Positions 1 to 12,489 are shown, counted from the first letter of the stretch. The stretch is 64,000 bases of DNA from Demequina zhanjiangensis (GCF_030418315.1 NZ_JAUHPV010000009.1:1-64000), one strand, 5' to 3'. Notes: generated by a model from the sequence alone, not told the origin. Numbers and translations: made by a program.

Positions 1-238
1 GGGCCGGGCCGGGCGCGCTGGGCGCTGGCCCCGCCCCCCCCCGCCGGGGGGGGGGGGGCCGGCGCCCCCGTGGGGGGGGGGGGGGGGGGGGGGGGCTGCG
101 CGGCGACCGCCGCCGGGGCGGCGGCCGCGGGGTCTTCGGGCTGCACCGCCTCGCCGACCGGGGGGGCAGCCCCCTTGGCGGCCGGGGGCGGGGGGGGGGG
201 CCCGGGGGGGGGCCCCCCCGCTCCTGTCATGCCACCTG
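1..238. other. G/C homopolymer stretch, probable low-quality contig end
   Basis: Long runs of G (many over 10, one over 20) alternate with runs of C, with almost no A or T up to about position 230. No codon structure, repeat unit or RNA fold is apparent. Ordinary sequence begins at the receptor stop codon at 239. This looks like a sequencing or assembly artefact at a contig end rather than biology, although a real very GC-rich region downstream of the receptor cannot be excluded. Confidence 0.7.
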
Positions 239-1930
239 TCAGTAGGTGAAGGTCTGCACCTTGTCGTGCATGCGCTGGGCGAGCTGCGCGAGCTCCTCCA
301 CCGCGGCGTTCATCTCGGTCAGCACCGCGGCCGACGTGGATGCGGCCTGCGCCACGCCGCCGATGTTGGCGGCGATGTCCTGCGACGAGGTCGCGGCGTC
401 GGAGACTCCGCGGCCCATCTCGTTGGTGGTCGCGGTCTGCTCCTCGATCGCGGAGGCGATCGTGGACTGGAACTCGTTGATGCGCTCGACGATCGTGCCG
501 ATCTCCTCGATCGCGGTGACCGCGCCCTCGGCGTCGGCCTGGATCGCACGGACGCGGTTCGAGATGTCCTCGGTCGCACGCGAGGTCTCGCGGGCGAGCT
601 CTCCGACCTCACCGGCGACGACCGCGAAGCCGCGGCCTGCCTCTCCGGCGCGGGCGGCCTCGATGGTCGCGTTGAGCGCAAGCAGGTTGGTCTGGTCGGC
701 GATGCTCGTGATGACCTTGACCACGTTGCCGATCTCCTGCGAGGAGACACCCAGGCGGCCGATCTGCTCGTTGGCACCCTCGGCGGCCGTCGCGGCCTGC
801 TGGGCGACACGAGCCGCCTCGGAGGCCGAGTGCGCGATCTCGCGGATCGACGCGGTCATCTCGTCGGAGCCCTTGGAGACGTCCCCGAGGTTCTGCGAGA
901 CCTGGTCGGCAGCACCGGAGACGTTGCCGGCCTGCACCGTCATCTCCTCCGCACCGGACGCGACCTGGCGGTTCGACGCGGACAGCTCCTCAGAGGCACC
1001 CGCCACCTGGGTGGCCGACTCGGCGACGCTCTCCATCGTGGAGCGCAGCGACAGGGTCGCGGCGTCGAGAGCCTGGCCCATGCGGCCCAGCTCGTCCTTG
1101 GACGAGGAGTTCGAACGGACGGTCAGGTCACCCGCAGCGAGCGCGTCGGCCACGGCGTGGACGTCGCGCACCTGACGACGGATCGTGTTGGCAGCGGCGA
1201 GCGCCACGCTGAGGGCGAGGGCCAGACCGATCGCCAGCGCGACGAGAGCGCCGACGGTCGACGAGTTGGCAGTGTCCTGCGCCTGCTGGGACAGCGCGCT
1301 GGACGTGTCAGCCACGAGGATCTCCTCACGCTCGAGCGCGTCGATAGCGGCGGACAGGTGCTCGGAGGCGGCGTCGAAGGCGGACTGGAAGGCGACGCGG
1401 TCACCGGTGGCGGCCGCGGGGAGCATCTCCGCGTCACGCTCGGTGGTCCAGTCGGCCCACGCGGCGTTGAAGTCGGCCCAGTCCTGGCCACCGAGAGCGG
1501 CGGCGGTCTCGCCGAGGGAGGCGATGCCCTCCTCGTACAGCGCGGCGGCAGCGGCGAGGTCGGCGTCGGTCTCCGCGATCTTCGCCTCCCACTCGGCCAC
1601 CGCGGCCGGGGTGTCGAGCGGCATCGCGGCGGCGGTGCCGATCAGCATGCGCGCCTTGAGCTCCTCCTGGTGGACGAGCCCGATGTTGAAGGACACGTCG
1701 TTCTGGAGCGTGGTCAGCTCCGCGGCGTTGTTCGCGATCATGCGCATGCCGTACACGGAGAAGCTCGCGACGAGCAGCGCGACGGCAGCAAGCGCGACGA
1801 CGATCGAGACGATCTTCGTGCGGATGCCCCAGTTGCGGAAGGCGTGGATGGGGTTGAGTCGGGAGAGCAGGGGCGTGGCCTGCTCAGCGGTTCCCGCCGA
1901 GGACGGCGGCGTCGAGACAGCGGAGCTCAT
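239..1930 (-). CDS. Methyl-accepting chemotaxis protein
   Basis: This is a transmembrane chemoreceptor that signals through CheW/CheA to the flagellar motor. The 563-residue protein has TM1 at about residues 39-64, a periplasmic helical sensor region (four-helix-bundle type, no recognised ligand motif) to about 215, and TM2 at about 220-245. A HAMP region and a long cytoplasmic coiled coil follow. The signalling tip carries the near-invariant motif IEAARAGEAGRGFAVVAGEV. The start at 1930 gives MSSAVSTPP and has a GAAAGGA ribosome site; an in-frame ATG 28 codons upstream would extend the protein through the putative promoter, so I reject it. No other che or flagellar gene is in the window. The ligand is unknown. 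Confidence 0.95.
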   Translation of the reverse strand: MSSAVSTPPSSAGTAEQATPLLSRLNPIHAFRNWGIRTKIVSIVVALAAVALLVASFSVYGMRMIANNAAELTTLQNDVSFNIGLVHQEELKARMLIGTAAAMPLDTPAAVAEWEAKIAETDADLAAAAALYEEGIASLGETAAALGGQDWADFNAAWADWTTERDAEMLPAAATGDRVAFQSAFDAASEHLSAAIDALEREEILVADTSSALSQQAQDTANSSTVGALVALAIGLALALSVALAAANTIRRQVRDVHAVADALAAGDLTVRSNSSSKDELGRMGQALDAATLSLRSTMESVAESATQVAGASEELSASNRQVASGAEEMTVQAGNVSGAADQVSQNLGDVSKGSDEMTASIREIAHSASEAARVAQQAATAAEGANEQIGRLGVSSQEIGNVVKVITSIADQTNLLALNATIEAARAGEAGRGFAVVAGEVGELARETSRATEDISNRVRAIQADAEGAVTAIEEIGTIVERINEFQSTIASAIEEQTATTNEMGRGVSDAATSSQDIAANIGGVAQAASTSAAVLTEMNAAVEELAQLAQRMHDKVQTFTY

Positions 1931-1963
1931 GGAGGGGGATCCTTTCAGGCGATGTCGCCCGAC

Positions 1964-1990
1964 CCATCGGCCCCCGGGTGCCAGAAGTGA
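1964..1990 (-). promoter_or_regulatory. Candidate flagellar sigma-28 (FliA/WhiG-type) promoter of the receptor
   Basis: Read on the minus strand, TCAC is followed after exactly 15 nt by GCCGATGG. The spacing equals that of the sigma-28 consensus TAAA-N15-GCCGATAA, and six of eight -10 bases match. The box ends about 33 nt before the receptor start codon. Flagellar-class control would suit a chemoreceptor. The -35 match is partial. Confidence 0.4.
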
Positions 1991-2083
1991 GAGGGCATGC
2001 GCGCCCTCAGTCAAGAACTATCTCTCAGCAGGGACTATGCACACCTGTGCAGGAGACGTCGAGCTGCCTCCGGGCCCTCCGCG

Positions 2084-2779
2084 CTACTCCTCGGCGTCAG
2101 CGGACGGGCTGGCCGAGGGCTCCGGTGCGAGCGGGTTGTTCGGCAGGACCGCTGGCGCGGGGACCGCATCGATCTGGGTCCACGGCAGGCACTCGTCGTC
2201 CGTGAAGAGGTTCAGGTCCGGGTCCAGTAGGTCGTCGAAGGTGCTGCGGAGCGACACGGCGGCGTCGTAGTCGCCGCCGACGACCACGTCCACCGTGGGA
2301 CCCTCACGGTTGTCGAGCATCAGCTCCACCTCGGTGAAGTTGCGCGCGAGCGTGTAGGCCTCGGCGATGCCGTCCGAGCCGAACAGGATCCGCACGGTGC
2401 CATCGAGGTTGCCGCGCGACCAGTTCGCCGCGCCGACCGTCAGGTAGCCGCGATCGGACAGCTCCGACTCGACCGCGCCGGCCAGGCCGTTGGTGTCGGT
2501 GCCGTTGAGCACGCGCACCACCACCTCGGCAGGATCCACCGGAGGCGTGCTGGCGGGCGGGCACACGAGGGTGATGTCCGACTCGAAGTCGCCGGCCGGT
2601 GAGACGAACTCGGTCTCGAACGGGCCGACGGCATCGCCTCGGTAGACGGCCGCAGCTCCGACGCTGAGAGCAGCGATCAGGATGATGAGCAGACCGAAGA
2701 CGACGACCTGTCGTTCACGGCGGTGGCGGCGCACGACCTCGCGACGCGTGCGAAGACGCCCGCCCCTGCTCTCGCTCAC
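2084..2779 (-). CDS. LytR C-terminal-domain membrane protein
   Basis: A 231-residue protein with a basic N-terminus (RLRTRREVVRRHRRERQ), one membrane anchor (VVVFGLLIILIAALSVGAAAV, about residues 24-43) and an extracytoplasmic LytR_C domain. The domain is recognised from VVRVLNGTDTNGLAGAVESEL and the following beta/alpha pattern. LytR_C domains occur alone or behind LCP ligases that attach glycopolymers to peptidoglycan; here the catalytic LCP domain is absent, so an accessory envelope role is inferred. The open frame extends upstream through tRNA-Ser, so a longer start is impossible. GTG codons at 2788, 2785 and 2779 all compete; 2779 gives (V)SESRGG. The tail is Pro/Ser/Ala-rich and acidic. 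Confidence 0.75.
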   Translation of the reverse strand: MSESRGGRLRTRREVVRRHRRERQVVVFGLLIILIAALSVGAAAVYRGDAVGPFETEFVSPAGDFESDITLVCPPASTPPVDPAEVVVRVLNGTDTNGLAGAVESELSDRGYLTVGAANWSRGNLDGTVRILFGSDGIAEAYTLARNFTEVELMLDNREGPTVDVVVGGDYDAAVSLRSTFDDLLDPDLNLFTDDECLPWTQIDAVPAPAVLPNNPLAPEPSASPSADAEE

Positions 2780-2827
2780 GTGCACCACTCTCGACGACGG
2801 ACCGGGATGCCACGATGTGGCCACTGC

Positions 2828-2915
2828 TGGCGGAGGATGGGGGATTCGAACCCCCGAGGGCTTGCACCCAACACGCGTTCCAGGCGTGCGCCATAGGCCG
2901 CTAGGCGAATCCTCC
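2828..2915 (-). tRNA. tRNA-Ser(GGA)
   Basis: The acceptor arm GGAGGAT pairs with ATCCTCC, and the 3' CCA is encoded (bases 2828-2830). The anticodon loop CTGGAAC presents GGA, reading UCC/UCU codons. A long variable arm, typical of tRNA-Ser, precedes the T arm GGGGGTTCGAATCCCCC. It lies between the LytR_C gene and the SRP RNA. Confidence 0.95.
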
Positions 2916-3046
2916 AGGCCCGTAGATGATACCCGAGCATCGGCCAGGGACGAAAACGGCGCGGGGAACCGCCGTCGACCCCTGCCCGCAGGGCCCATTC
3001 CGGCGGGGATGAAGAGGGCCGCCACGACACGATAGGCTTGTCCCTA

Positions 3047-3134
3047 GACCCCCCACGTGGCGCTATCTCGCCCAACTCCCCCAGGTCAGGAATGAAGCAA
3101 GGGTAAGCGGGCTCTGGCGGGTGCGTGGGGGGTC
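3047..3134 (+). ncRNA. ffs: Small bacterial SRP RNA (4.5S type)
   Basis: The ends GACCCCCCAC (3047-3056) and GTGGGGGGTC (3125-3134) are perfectly complementary. The inside carries the SRP domain IV signature, with CAGGTCAGGAATGAAGCA then AGGGTAAGCGGGCTCTGG, very like actinobacterial ffs. It forms the RNA core of the signal recognition particle with Ffh. Position directly upstream of dnaX is a common arrangement in actinobacteria. Confidence 0.92.
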
Positions 3135-3170
3135 CTTTCATGCCCGGACCCGCGCGTCGGACCCGACGGT

Positions 3171-3176
3171 TAGGCT
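3171..3176 (+). promoter_or_regulatory. -10 box for leaderless dnaX mRNA
   Basis: TAGGCT ends 7 nt before the dnaX GTG, so the predicted transcription start falls on or next to the start codon. No ribosome-binding site precedes the gene. Confidence 0.5.
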
Positions 3177-3183
3177 CATACCC

Positions 3184-5292
3184 GTGAGCACCGCCCTGTA
3201 CCGCCGCTACCGCCCCGACAACTTCGGCGACGTCGTCGGGCAGGAGCACGTCACGCTGCCGCTGATGCAGGCGCTGCGGTCGGACAAGGTCAACCACGCC
3301 TATCTGTTCTCCGGTCCGCGCGGCTGCGGCAAGACCACGTCCGCGCGCATCCTCGCCCGCTGCCTCAACTGCGCTGAGGGCCCCACCGACACCCCGTGCG
3401 GCACGTGCGACTCGTGCGTCGAGCTCGCGCGCGGCGGTGCCGGCTCGGTGGACGTGGTGGAGATCGACGCCGCGAGCCACAACGGTGTCGACGACGCACG
3501 CGAGCTTCGCGAGCGCGCCGCCTTCGCGCCGGCGCGCGACCGCTACAAGATCTTCATCCTCGACGAGGCGCACATGGTGACGCCGCAGGGCTTCAACGCG
3601 CTGCTGAAGCTCGTGGAGGAGCCGCCGCCGCACATCCGCTTCATCTTCGCGACCACCGAGCCCGACAAGGTGATCGGCACCATCCGCTCGCGGACCCACC
3701 ACTACCCGTTCAGGCTCGTGCCGCCGCCCATCCTGGTCGACTTCCTCGGCAAGATGTGCGGCCTTGAGAACGTGACGGTCGACTCGGGCGTGCTCCCGCT
3801 CGTCGTGCGCGCGGGAGGAGGCTCCGTCCGCGACTCGCTGTCGGTCCTGGACCAGCTCATGGCGGGCTCGGGGCCGGAGGGTGTCACCTACGACCGGGCC
3901 ATCTCTCTGCTCGGGTTCACCGACGCGACCCTCCTGGACGACGCCGTGGGAGCCATCGCCGCCGCCGACGGGGCGAGCCTGTTCGACGTCGTCTCTCGCG
4001 TGATCTCCACAGGGCATGAGCCCCGCCGCTTCGTCGAGGACCTCCTGGAGAGGCTTCGCGACCTCGTCGTCCTCGCGGCCGCGGGTGAGTCAGGCGCGAA
4101 GGCGCTCGGCGAGCTCCCCGCGGACCAGCTCGAGGCCATGAAGGAGCAGGCGCGCGCACTCGGCCTCGGACGCGCGTCCCGTGCGGGCGACCTCGTCAAC
4201 GAGGCGCTCACACGCATGGTCGGCGCCACGTCGCCGCGCCTGCATCTGGAGCTGCTGTGCGCGCGTCTCCTCGCCGCTGATGTCCCGGTCGCGGCGGTGG
4301 CTCACGCACCCGTGCAGTCGGCGCCCGCGCCGGCACAGACCGTTGCCGCACCCGCGAGTGCGGCTCCTGCCGCACAGCAGCCCTCGGGTGCCTCGGGCGT
4401 CGAGGCGGCCATGGCCGCCGTGCGCGCGGGCCGCGAGAAGCCGGCCGGCACGAAGCCCGCAGCAGAGCCCCAGGCGTCTCCCGCGGCCTCGACACCCCCC
4501 TCCCGCCCCGCCTCACCCGCACCCTGGGACGAGGATCCGACTCCGGAGCCGACCCCTGCAGCGAAGCCCGAGCCGACGGCACAGAGCGAGGCGGCGCCAT
4601 CGCAGCGTTCCGGTCCTGCAGAGCCCCCGCCGTGGGACGAGGAGCCGGCACCCTGGGACGGCGCACCCTCCCCGTCGACCGAGGCGATCCGCACCGTCGC
4701 GAAGCCAGAGCGTCCCGCACCCCGGCCAGCCGCGGACGAGGCGCCGGCAGCTGCAGCCCCCGCCGCGTCCCCCGCAGCGCCCGAGCAGGCCGGCCACGCG
4801 CCCAGCCCTGCCGGGGGCGCAGAGGACACCGGGCTCGTCAGGCGGCGCTGGCCCGAGGTGCTCGGCACGCTCGAGAGGCACCGCGTCACCTGGGCGATGG
4901 TCAGCCAGAGCGCACAGGTGGCACGGCTCGACAGCGGCGTGCTCCACCTGGCCTTCGACTCGCCCGCCCTCGCCACGCGCTTCGGCTCGGGCCCCCACGC
5001 GGAGAACGTCGCTCTCGCGGTCCGGGAGACGCTCGGGCTGAAGGTGCGTGTCGAAGGGGCGCACGGAATCGCCGCAACGCCTGACGCCCCCGTCGGCGGC
5101 CCGCCCGCGAGCGCAGCAACCCCCCGAAGCGCCGCGTCCGCCCCCTCCGCACCTAGCGCCCCTGCCGCACAGTCCCACGCGAACGACGACTACGAGGAGA
5201 TCTCGGACGACGACGCCTCCGCGGACGATGCGGCAACCGCCGGAGTCGACGTGGTGACCAAGCTGCTGGGCGGCCGTGTCGTCGACGAGTGA
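3184..5292 (+). CDS. dnaX: DNA polymerase III subunit gamma/tau
   Basis: Clamp-loader ATPase that loads the beta sliding clamp and holds the replisome together. The 702-residue protein has Walker A GPRGCGKTT near residue 44, a four-cysteine zinc module from about residue 60 (CLNC...CGTCDSC), Walker B LDEAH near 128 and the sensor/arginine-finger region (IRSRTH). The AAA+ and lid domains end near 370. An Ala/Pro-rich linker of about 180 residues with repeated PWDE/PWDG motifs follows, then the C-terminal tau-type domain. I use GTG at 3184 (STALYRRYRP); the open frame reaches upstream into the SRP RNA, so earlier starts are not credible. No obvious slippery heptamer was noticed, so a separate gamma form is not predicted. 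Confidence 0.95.
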   Translation: MSTALYRRYRPDNFGDVVGQEHVTLPLMQALRSDKVNHAYLFSGPRGCGKTTSARILARCLNCAEGPTDTPCGTCDSCVELARGGAGSVDVVEIDAASHNGVDDARELRERAAFAPARDRYKIFILDEAHMVTPQGFNALLKLVEEPPPHIRFIFATTEPDKVIGTIRSRTHHYPFRLVPPPILVDFLGKMCGLENVTVDSGVLPLVVRAGGGSVRDSLSVLDQLMAGSGPEGVTYDRAISLLGFTDATLLDDAVGAIAAADGASLFDVVSRVISTGHEPRRFVEDLLERLRDLVVLAAAGESGAKALGELPADQLEAMKEQARALGLGRASRAGDLVNEALTRMVGATSPRLHLELLCARLLAADVPVAAVAHAPVQSAPAPAQTVAAPASAAPAAQQPSGASGVEAAMAAVRAGREKPAGTKPAAEPQASPAASTPPSRPASPAPWDEDPTPEPTPAAKPEPTAQSEAAPSQRSGPAEPPPWDEEPAPWDGAPSPSTEAIRTVAKPERPAPRPAADEAPAAAAPAASPAAPEQAGHAPSPAGGAEDTGLVRRRWPEVLGTLERHRVTWAMVSQSAQVARLDSGVLHLAFDSPALATRFGSGPHAENVALAVRETLGLKVRVEGAHGIAATPDAPVGGPPASAATPRSAASAPSAPSAPAAQSHANDDYEEISDDDASADDAATAGVDVVTKLLGGRVVDE

Positions 5293-5382
5293 GACAGCCT
5301 CTGCGCGGGTGTCAGAGTCGCAAGTCGAGTGCCGGTCGCACCGTCGCACGCGTCGGTGACAGGCGCGGTCAGCCGGTCCGCC

Positions 5383-5388
5383 TACTCT
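5383..5388 (+). promoter_or_regulatory. -10 box for leaderless recR mRNA
   Basis: TACTCT ends 7 nt before the recR ATG and there is no Shine-Dalgarno sequence, which matches the leaderless pattern seen repeatedly in this window. Confidence 0.45.
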
Positions 5389-5395
5389 TGACCCC

Positions 5396-5992
5396 ATGTA
5401 CGACGGCGCGGTTCAGGATCTGATCGACGAGCTGGGGCACCTCCCTGGCGTGGGCCCCAAGAGCGCCCAGCGCATCGCCTTCCACCTGCTCGCCGCGGAC
5501 GCGATCGACGTGAAGCGGCTCGCGGACGCGATCACCACCGTCAAGGAGCGCGTGCGCTTCTGCGAGACGTGCGGCAACGTCGCGGAGTCCGAGCAGTGCC
5601 GGATCTGCGCCGACCCTCGCCGCGCGGAGGACCTGCTGTGCGTCGTCGAGGAGCCGAAGGACGTCGTCGTGATCGAGCGGACCCGCGAGTACAGGGGTCG
5701 GTATCACGTGCTGGGCGGAGCGATCGACCCGATGAACGGTGTGGGCCCGGATGACCTGCGCATCCGGGAGCTGATGGGGCGCCTCGGCGACGGGAAGATC
5801 CAGGAGGTCATCATCGCCACCGACCCCAACATCGAGGGCGAGGCGACGGCCACGTACCTCTCACGCATGCTCGTGCCCATGGGGGTGACCGTCTCGCGGC
5901 TCGCATCGGGCCTCCCGGTCGGCGGGGACCTCGAATACGCGGACGAGGTGACGCTGGGGCGCGCCTTCGAAGGACGACGCCAGGTCAGCTGA
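5396..5992 (+). CDS. recR: Recombination mediator RecR
   Basis: Works with RecO and RecF to load RecA on gapped DNA. At 198 residues it is the usual length. It starts with the helix-hairpin-helix ([17 protein letters not shown]), continues with a four-cysteine zinc finger at about residues 56-72 ([19 protein letters not shown]) and then the Toprim domain ([14 protein letters not shown] ... [15 protein letters not shown]). It follows dnaX by 103 bp, a conserved bacterial pairing, though dnaX and recR here are not separated by the usual ybaB gene. Confidence 0.96.
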   Translation: MYDGAVQDLIDELGHLPGVGPKSAQRIAFHLLAADAIDVKRLADAITTVKERVRFCETCGNVAESEQCRICADPRRAEDLLCVVEEPKDVVVIERTREYRGRYHVLGGAIDPMNGVGPDDLRIRELMGRLGDGKIQEVIIATDPNIEGEATATYLSRMLVPMGVTVSRLASGLPVGGDLEYADEVTLGRAFEGRRQVS

Positions 5993-6002
5993 CTCCAAGG
6001 CG

Positions 6003-6038
6003 ACGGCCGCGCACCGGAGAGATCCAGCGCGCGGCCGT
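6003..6038 (+). terminator. Hairpin downstream of recR
   Basis: ACGGCCGCGC (6003-6012) and GCGCGGCCGT (6029-6038) form a perfect 10-bp stem with a 16-nt loop, 10 nt after the recR stop. No T-tract follows. Confidence 0.45.
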
Positions 6039-6458
6039 GCCATGCGATCGCCAGGCCGAAGGGGTGGTGCCTGGGATCTGGTCCGAACCGCCTCGGGGGG
6101 GGTGTGGCGGCTCGGCGTCTATCAAGCCTGGCTCCCGGGTCCCGCCGCGCGGGCCGCGGTGACGCGCGGCGCGTGGGCGGGCCCGGGGGCAATGCGGTGC
6201 CGAGCCGGGAACCAGCGGCTCGCACCGTCGGGCACAGCACCGTCGCGGGGGTGCGCGGCGCGGCATGCACGAGGCTTCGCGGAGTCGGCATGGAGGTAAG
6301 GAATCTCCCGCGAGGCCGTCGTCATGCGATCTGCGCCGAGATCGGTGACCGTGTCCATGTCTCCATACAAGCCCTCATGCCTGGGAGAACGCTGAGAGTG
6401 TGCGGTGAGGATCCGAAGAGTTCACCCGATGCCGAGGCACGTCGGCCGGCGGAGACGG

Positions 6459-6497
6459 CGCAGGGCCGGTCGATCTGCGCGATCGACCGGCCCTGCG
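6459..6497 (-). terminator. Strong hairpin terminator of the ABC operon
   Basis: A perfect 17-bp stem (6459-6475 with 6481-6497) and a 5-nt loop lie just past the stop codon of the permease gene at 6514. There is no T-rich tail, as is common in high-GC actinobacteria. It could also act on the plus strand. Confidence 0.7.
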
Positions 6498-6513
6498 CGT
6501 CAGGTGTCGGCGG

Positions 6514-7758
6514 TCAGGCCACGCGAGTGCCTGTTCGCAGCGTGCGGTAGGGCACGCGCAGGCGGCGGATCACGATCGCCATCGACCCGACGAACAGGAC
6601 GGCCTGCACTGCGAGGCCGAGCCACGGCGCACGCGGATAGTTCGCCTGCTCCTCCTGCTGCTCAGCCCACTGGTCCTCCCACTCGGAGTCGTCCCACGTC
6701 TGCGTACCGGCCTCGGCCCAGCGCACGAGCTCGGCGCACTCGTCGTACGAGCTCGACTCCAGATCGAACTCCGTCGGTCCGATGCGTGCGCTGCTGACCA
6801 TCTGATGCATCATCGCGAACAGGCCGGGCGCGGCGCGACCGTCCTCCTCGTAGGTCTCGGTGCTGACGATCGGCGACACCTCGCCGATCACGACCACCGG
6901 GTTCACCAGGACCATCCAGGCGGTGCGCTCGGTGTGGGCGACGCTCATGTCCCAGGTGTCCTCCACGCACACGTAGGACTCGGCGTCGAGCTGCGAGAAG
7001 TCGCCGGTCATGTAGGCCTCGTCGAGCGCCTCGCTCTGCTCCGGGGTCAGCCTCTCCCAGTCGATGTAGCGCTGGCCGTTGGTGACGGTCTCGGACACGA
7101 GCGGCATCGTGAACGCGAAGATCACGAGCGTGCCGATGAGGAAGAAGCCAGTGGTGAGGTGAGCGAGCGACACCGAGGCCACCGCGCGCGCGGCGATCGC
7201 GGACCACGCGAGCCCGATCGCCGTGGACACGAGCACCACGGCCATGATGACGCCCAGCACCGTCAGCAGCTCGTGCCAGTGCCATCCGGAGCGTGAGTAC
7301 GCGTAGAGGAGGAACGGCGCCGTCGTGACCAGTACCGCGAAGGACACGAACCACGACGCGAGGAGCTTGCCCACGGCAAGATCACCCGCGGTGAGGTGGG
7401 TCATCTGGAGCGGTGCGAGCACGCCCTCGCCCGAGTCACCGTTGATCGAGGTCGCCGAGAGCGACGGACCGATCAGCATGCCAGCGCCGAGCACGAGCAC
7501 CAGCACGAGCTCGAGCGGTGTGGACGTCATGTCGTCGCCAGCGACGACCGCCACCAGGATGCCGAGCGCCAGGATCGCGGCCAGCAGCAGGCCGTAGAAG
7601 ATGTAGCCCTTCACGGAGGGTCGACGGCGGAGCAGCTCCACCCGCGTGACGAGCCAGACGCCGCCGAAGGTGGGGCGCCATGGGTTGCCCTTGCGCGGCG
7701 GCACCTTGGTCGCCGGAGTCGGCGTCGGCGGGAAGGGAGCGGTGTCGGTGGCGGTCAT
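6514..7758 (-). CDS. ABC-2 type transporter permease
   Basis: A 414-residue inner-membrane permease that forms an exporter with the ATPase encoded just upstream. About six hydrophobic segments are visible. A large polar insertion (about residues 210-375, with Trp/Glu-rich stretches such as WDDSEWEDQWAEQQEEQ) sits before the last membrane segment (PWLGLAVQAVLFVGSMAIVI) and is probably extracytoplasmic. Its ATG overlaps the ATPase stop codon (ATGA, 7755-7758), implying translational coupling. A strong hairpin terminates the operon. The substrate is unknown. Confidence 0.85.
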   Translation of the reverse strand: MTATDTAPFPPTPTPATKVPPRKGNPWRPTFGGVWLVTRVELLRRRPSVKGYIFYGLLLAAILALGILVAVVAGDDMTSTPLELVLVLVLGAGMLIGPSLSATSINGDSGEGVLAPLQMTHLTAGDLAVGKLLASWFVSFAVLVTTAPFLLYAYSRSGWHWHELLTVLGVIMAVVLVSTAIGLAWSAIAARAVASVSLAHLTTGFFLIGTLVIFAFTMPLVSETVTNGQRYIDWERLTPEQSEALDEAYMTGDFSQLDAESYVCVEDTWDMSVAHTERTAWMVLVNPVVVIGEVSPIVSTETYEEDGRAAPGLFAMMHQMVSSARIGPTEFDLESSSYDECAELVRWAEAGTQTWDDSEWEDQWAEQQEEQANYPRAPWLGLAVQAVLFVGSMAIVIRRLRVPYRTLRTGTRVA

Positions 7759-8693
7759 CGGCGCTCCTCATCCATGGCCATGTAGGTCTGCTCGAGCGCG
7801 CTTCCGGCGGGGCCGAAGCGGTGCACCTGAACGCCCTGGCCCACGAGCCAGGCGAGCGCATACGCTGCCTCGGTCTGGTCGGCGATGCTGACGATCACTC
7901 CACCCTCGGCCTCCTCGAACGGGACGTTGCCGCCCGTCAGCGCCTCGCGGAGCTTGACCTCGTCCAAGGCCCAGACCCGATACCTGGTGCGCGCGTGCGC
8001 GACCATCGCGGCGGCGTCGTCCCCGAGCGTGCTGCCCTTGGACATGAACACCGCGTCGTCGACCATCTCGTCGAGCTCGGCGAGGACATGGCTGGACACG
8101 AGGACCGCAGCCCCCTCCGCTGCGATCTCACGCACGAACTCCCTCAGCTCCACGCGGGAGCGGGGGTCGAGCCCGTTGGCAGGCTCGTCGAGCAGCAGCA
8201 CCGACGGGTCGTTGACCAGGGCACGCGCCAGGGAGAGCCGCTGCTTCTGACCACGCGACAGCACGCGCGTCGGCCTGTCCGCGAACTCGTCGAGGTGGAC
8301 ACGGTGCAGCAGCGCGAGCCCCTTCGCGCGCGCCTCCGCCTGCGGGATGCGATAGGCCCGTCCCACAAGGGTGAGGGTCTGCAGGCATGTGAGGTTGTCC
8401 CACGAGCCGAGCTGGTCAGGCATCCATCCGATCGCGGCCCTCACCGCGGCGGAGTCGGTACGAGGGTCTGCGCCTGCGACACGGATCTCCCCCGCGTCCG
8501 GCTTGAGCAGCCCGGCGAGCATCAGCATCAACGTCGTCTTGCCACAGCCGTTCGGCCCGATCAGAGCCGTGACCTTCCCTGCCTGCACGCTGAGCGTGGC
8601 GTTCTGGACCGCCTTCACGCTCCCGAACGCGCGGGCCACGCCCCGCGCCATGATCGCCTCCGTCATCGGCGGCGCCTCCTCGAGGATGGACAT
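7755..8693 (-). CDS. ABC transporter ATP-binding protein
   Basis: ATPase subunit of an ABC-2 exporter, about 312 residues. Walker A is GPNGCGKTT, the signature motif is degenerate (LSRGQKQRLSLARAL), Walker B is VLLLDEPANGLDP and the switch histidine follows in VLVSSHV. The C-terminal ~90 residues form the usual small accessory domain. The start at 8693 is chosen because AAGGGGGA lies at proper distance; an in-frame ATG at 8744 has no ribosome site. It is first in a two-gene operon with the permease. Confidence 0.92.
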   Translation of the reverse strand: MSILEEAPPMTEAIMARGVARAFGSVKAVQNATLSVQAGKVTALIGPNGCGKTTLMLMLAGLLKPDAGEIRVAGADPRTDSAAVRAAIGWMPDQLGSWDNLTCLQTLTLVGRAYRIPQAEARAKGLALLHRVHLDEFADRPTRVLSRGQKQRLSLARALVNDPSVLLLDEPANGLDPRSRVELREFVREIAAEGAAVLVSSHVLAELDEMVDDAVFMSKGSTLGDDAAAMVAHARTRYRVWALDEVKLREALTGGNVPFEEAEGGVIVSIADQTEAAYALAWLVGQGVQVHRFGPAGSALEQTYMAMDEERR

Positions 8694-8942
8694 GGTCCCC
8701 CTTCTTCGATTGTGCGGCCGACGCCCCCCGTCGGCCTCGCTCATCCTGACACAGCGCAGCCTCCGACGGGATCAGGGAAGCCCCTGAATCGGCGGCCGAC
8801 GCGGGGATACGACGGTATGACGGGCCGCGCTACCCAGGTATCTCAGCCCCGTTCAGCCGTGCTCAGCCGTCTGACTAGAATGAGATGCCGCGCCGCGCCC
8901 GCGCGGGCGGCGTCCCACGAACGAATTCGTAAGGAGCGCGCT

Positions 8943-12489
<3,547 letters not shown>

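Larger units (their letters stand above)
5993..6513. other. 520-bp intergenic region without a convincing gene
   Basis: Apart from the two hairpins listed separately (6003-6038 and 6459-6497), no open frame here has credible codon use or a family signature, and reading frames are open mainly because of high GC. Positions 6290-6420 are noticeably less GC-rich and include GGAGGTAAGG near 6294. It could hide a small RNA or a decayed gene; I cannot name one. Confidence 0.5.

Noticed and set aside
266..1990. Long open frame of 574 codons opposite the chemoreceptor gene
   Set aside because: It is a shadow frame caused by high GC; the translation is Arg/Gly/Leu-rich with no domain, while the minus-strand frame is an unmistakable receptor.
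2779..3025. Longer N-terminus for the LytR_C protein
   Set aside because: It would translate the tRNA-Ser gene on the same strand.
2776..4017. 413-codon minus-strand frame across tRNA-Ser, SRP RNA and dnaX
   Set aside because: It runs through two structured RNA genes and antisense to dnaX, and has no family resemblance.
6104..6550. 148-codon open frame after recR
   Set aside because: No family similarity, Arg/Gly-rich composition typical of spurious GC frames, no ribosome site, and it runs through the terminator hairpin of the ABC operon.
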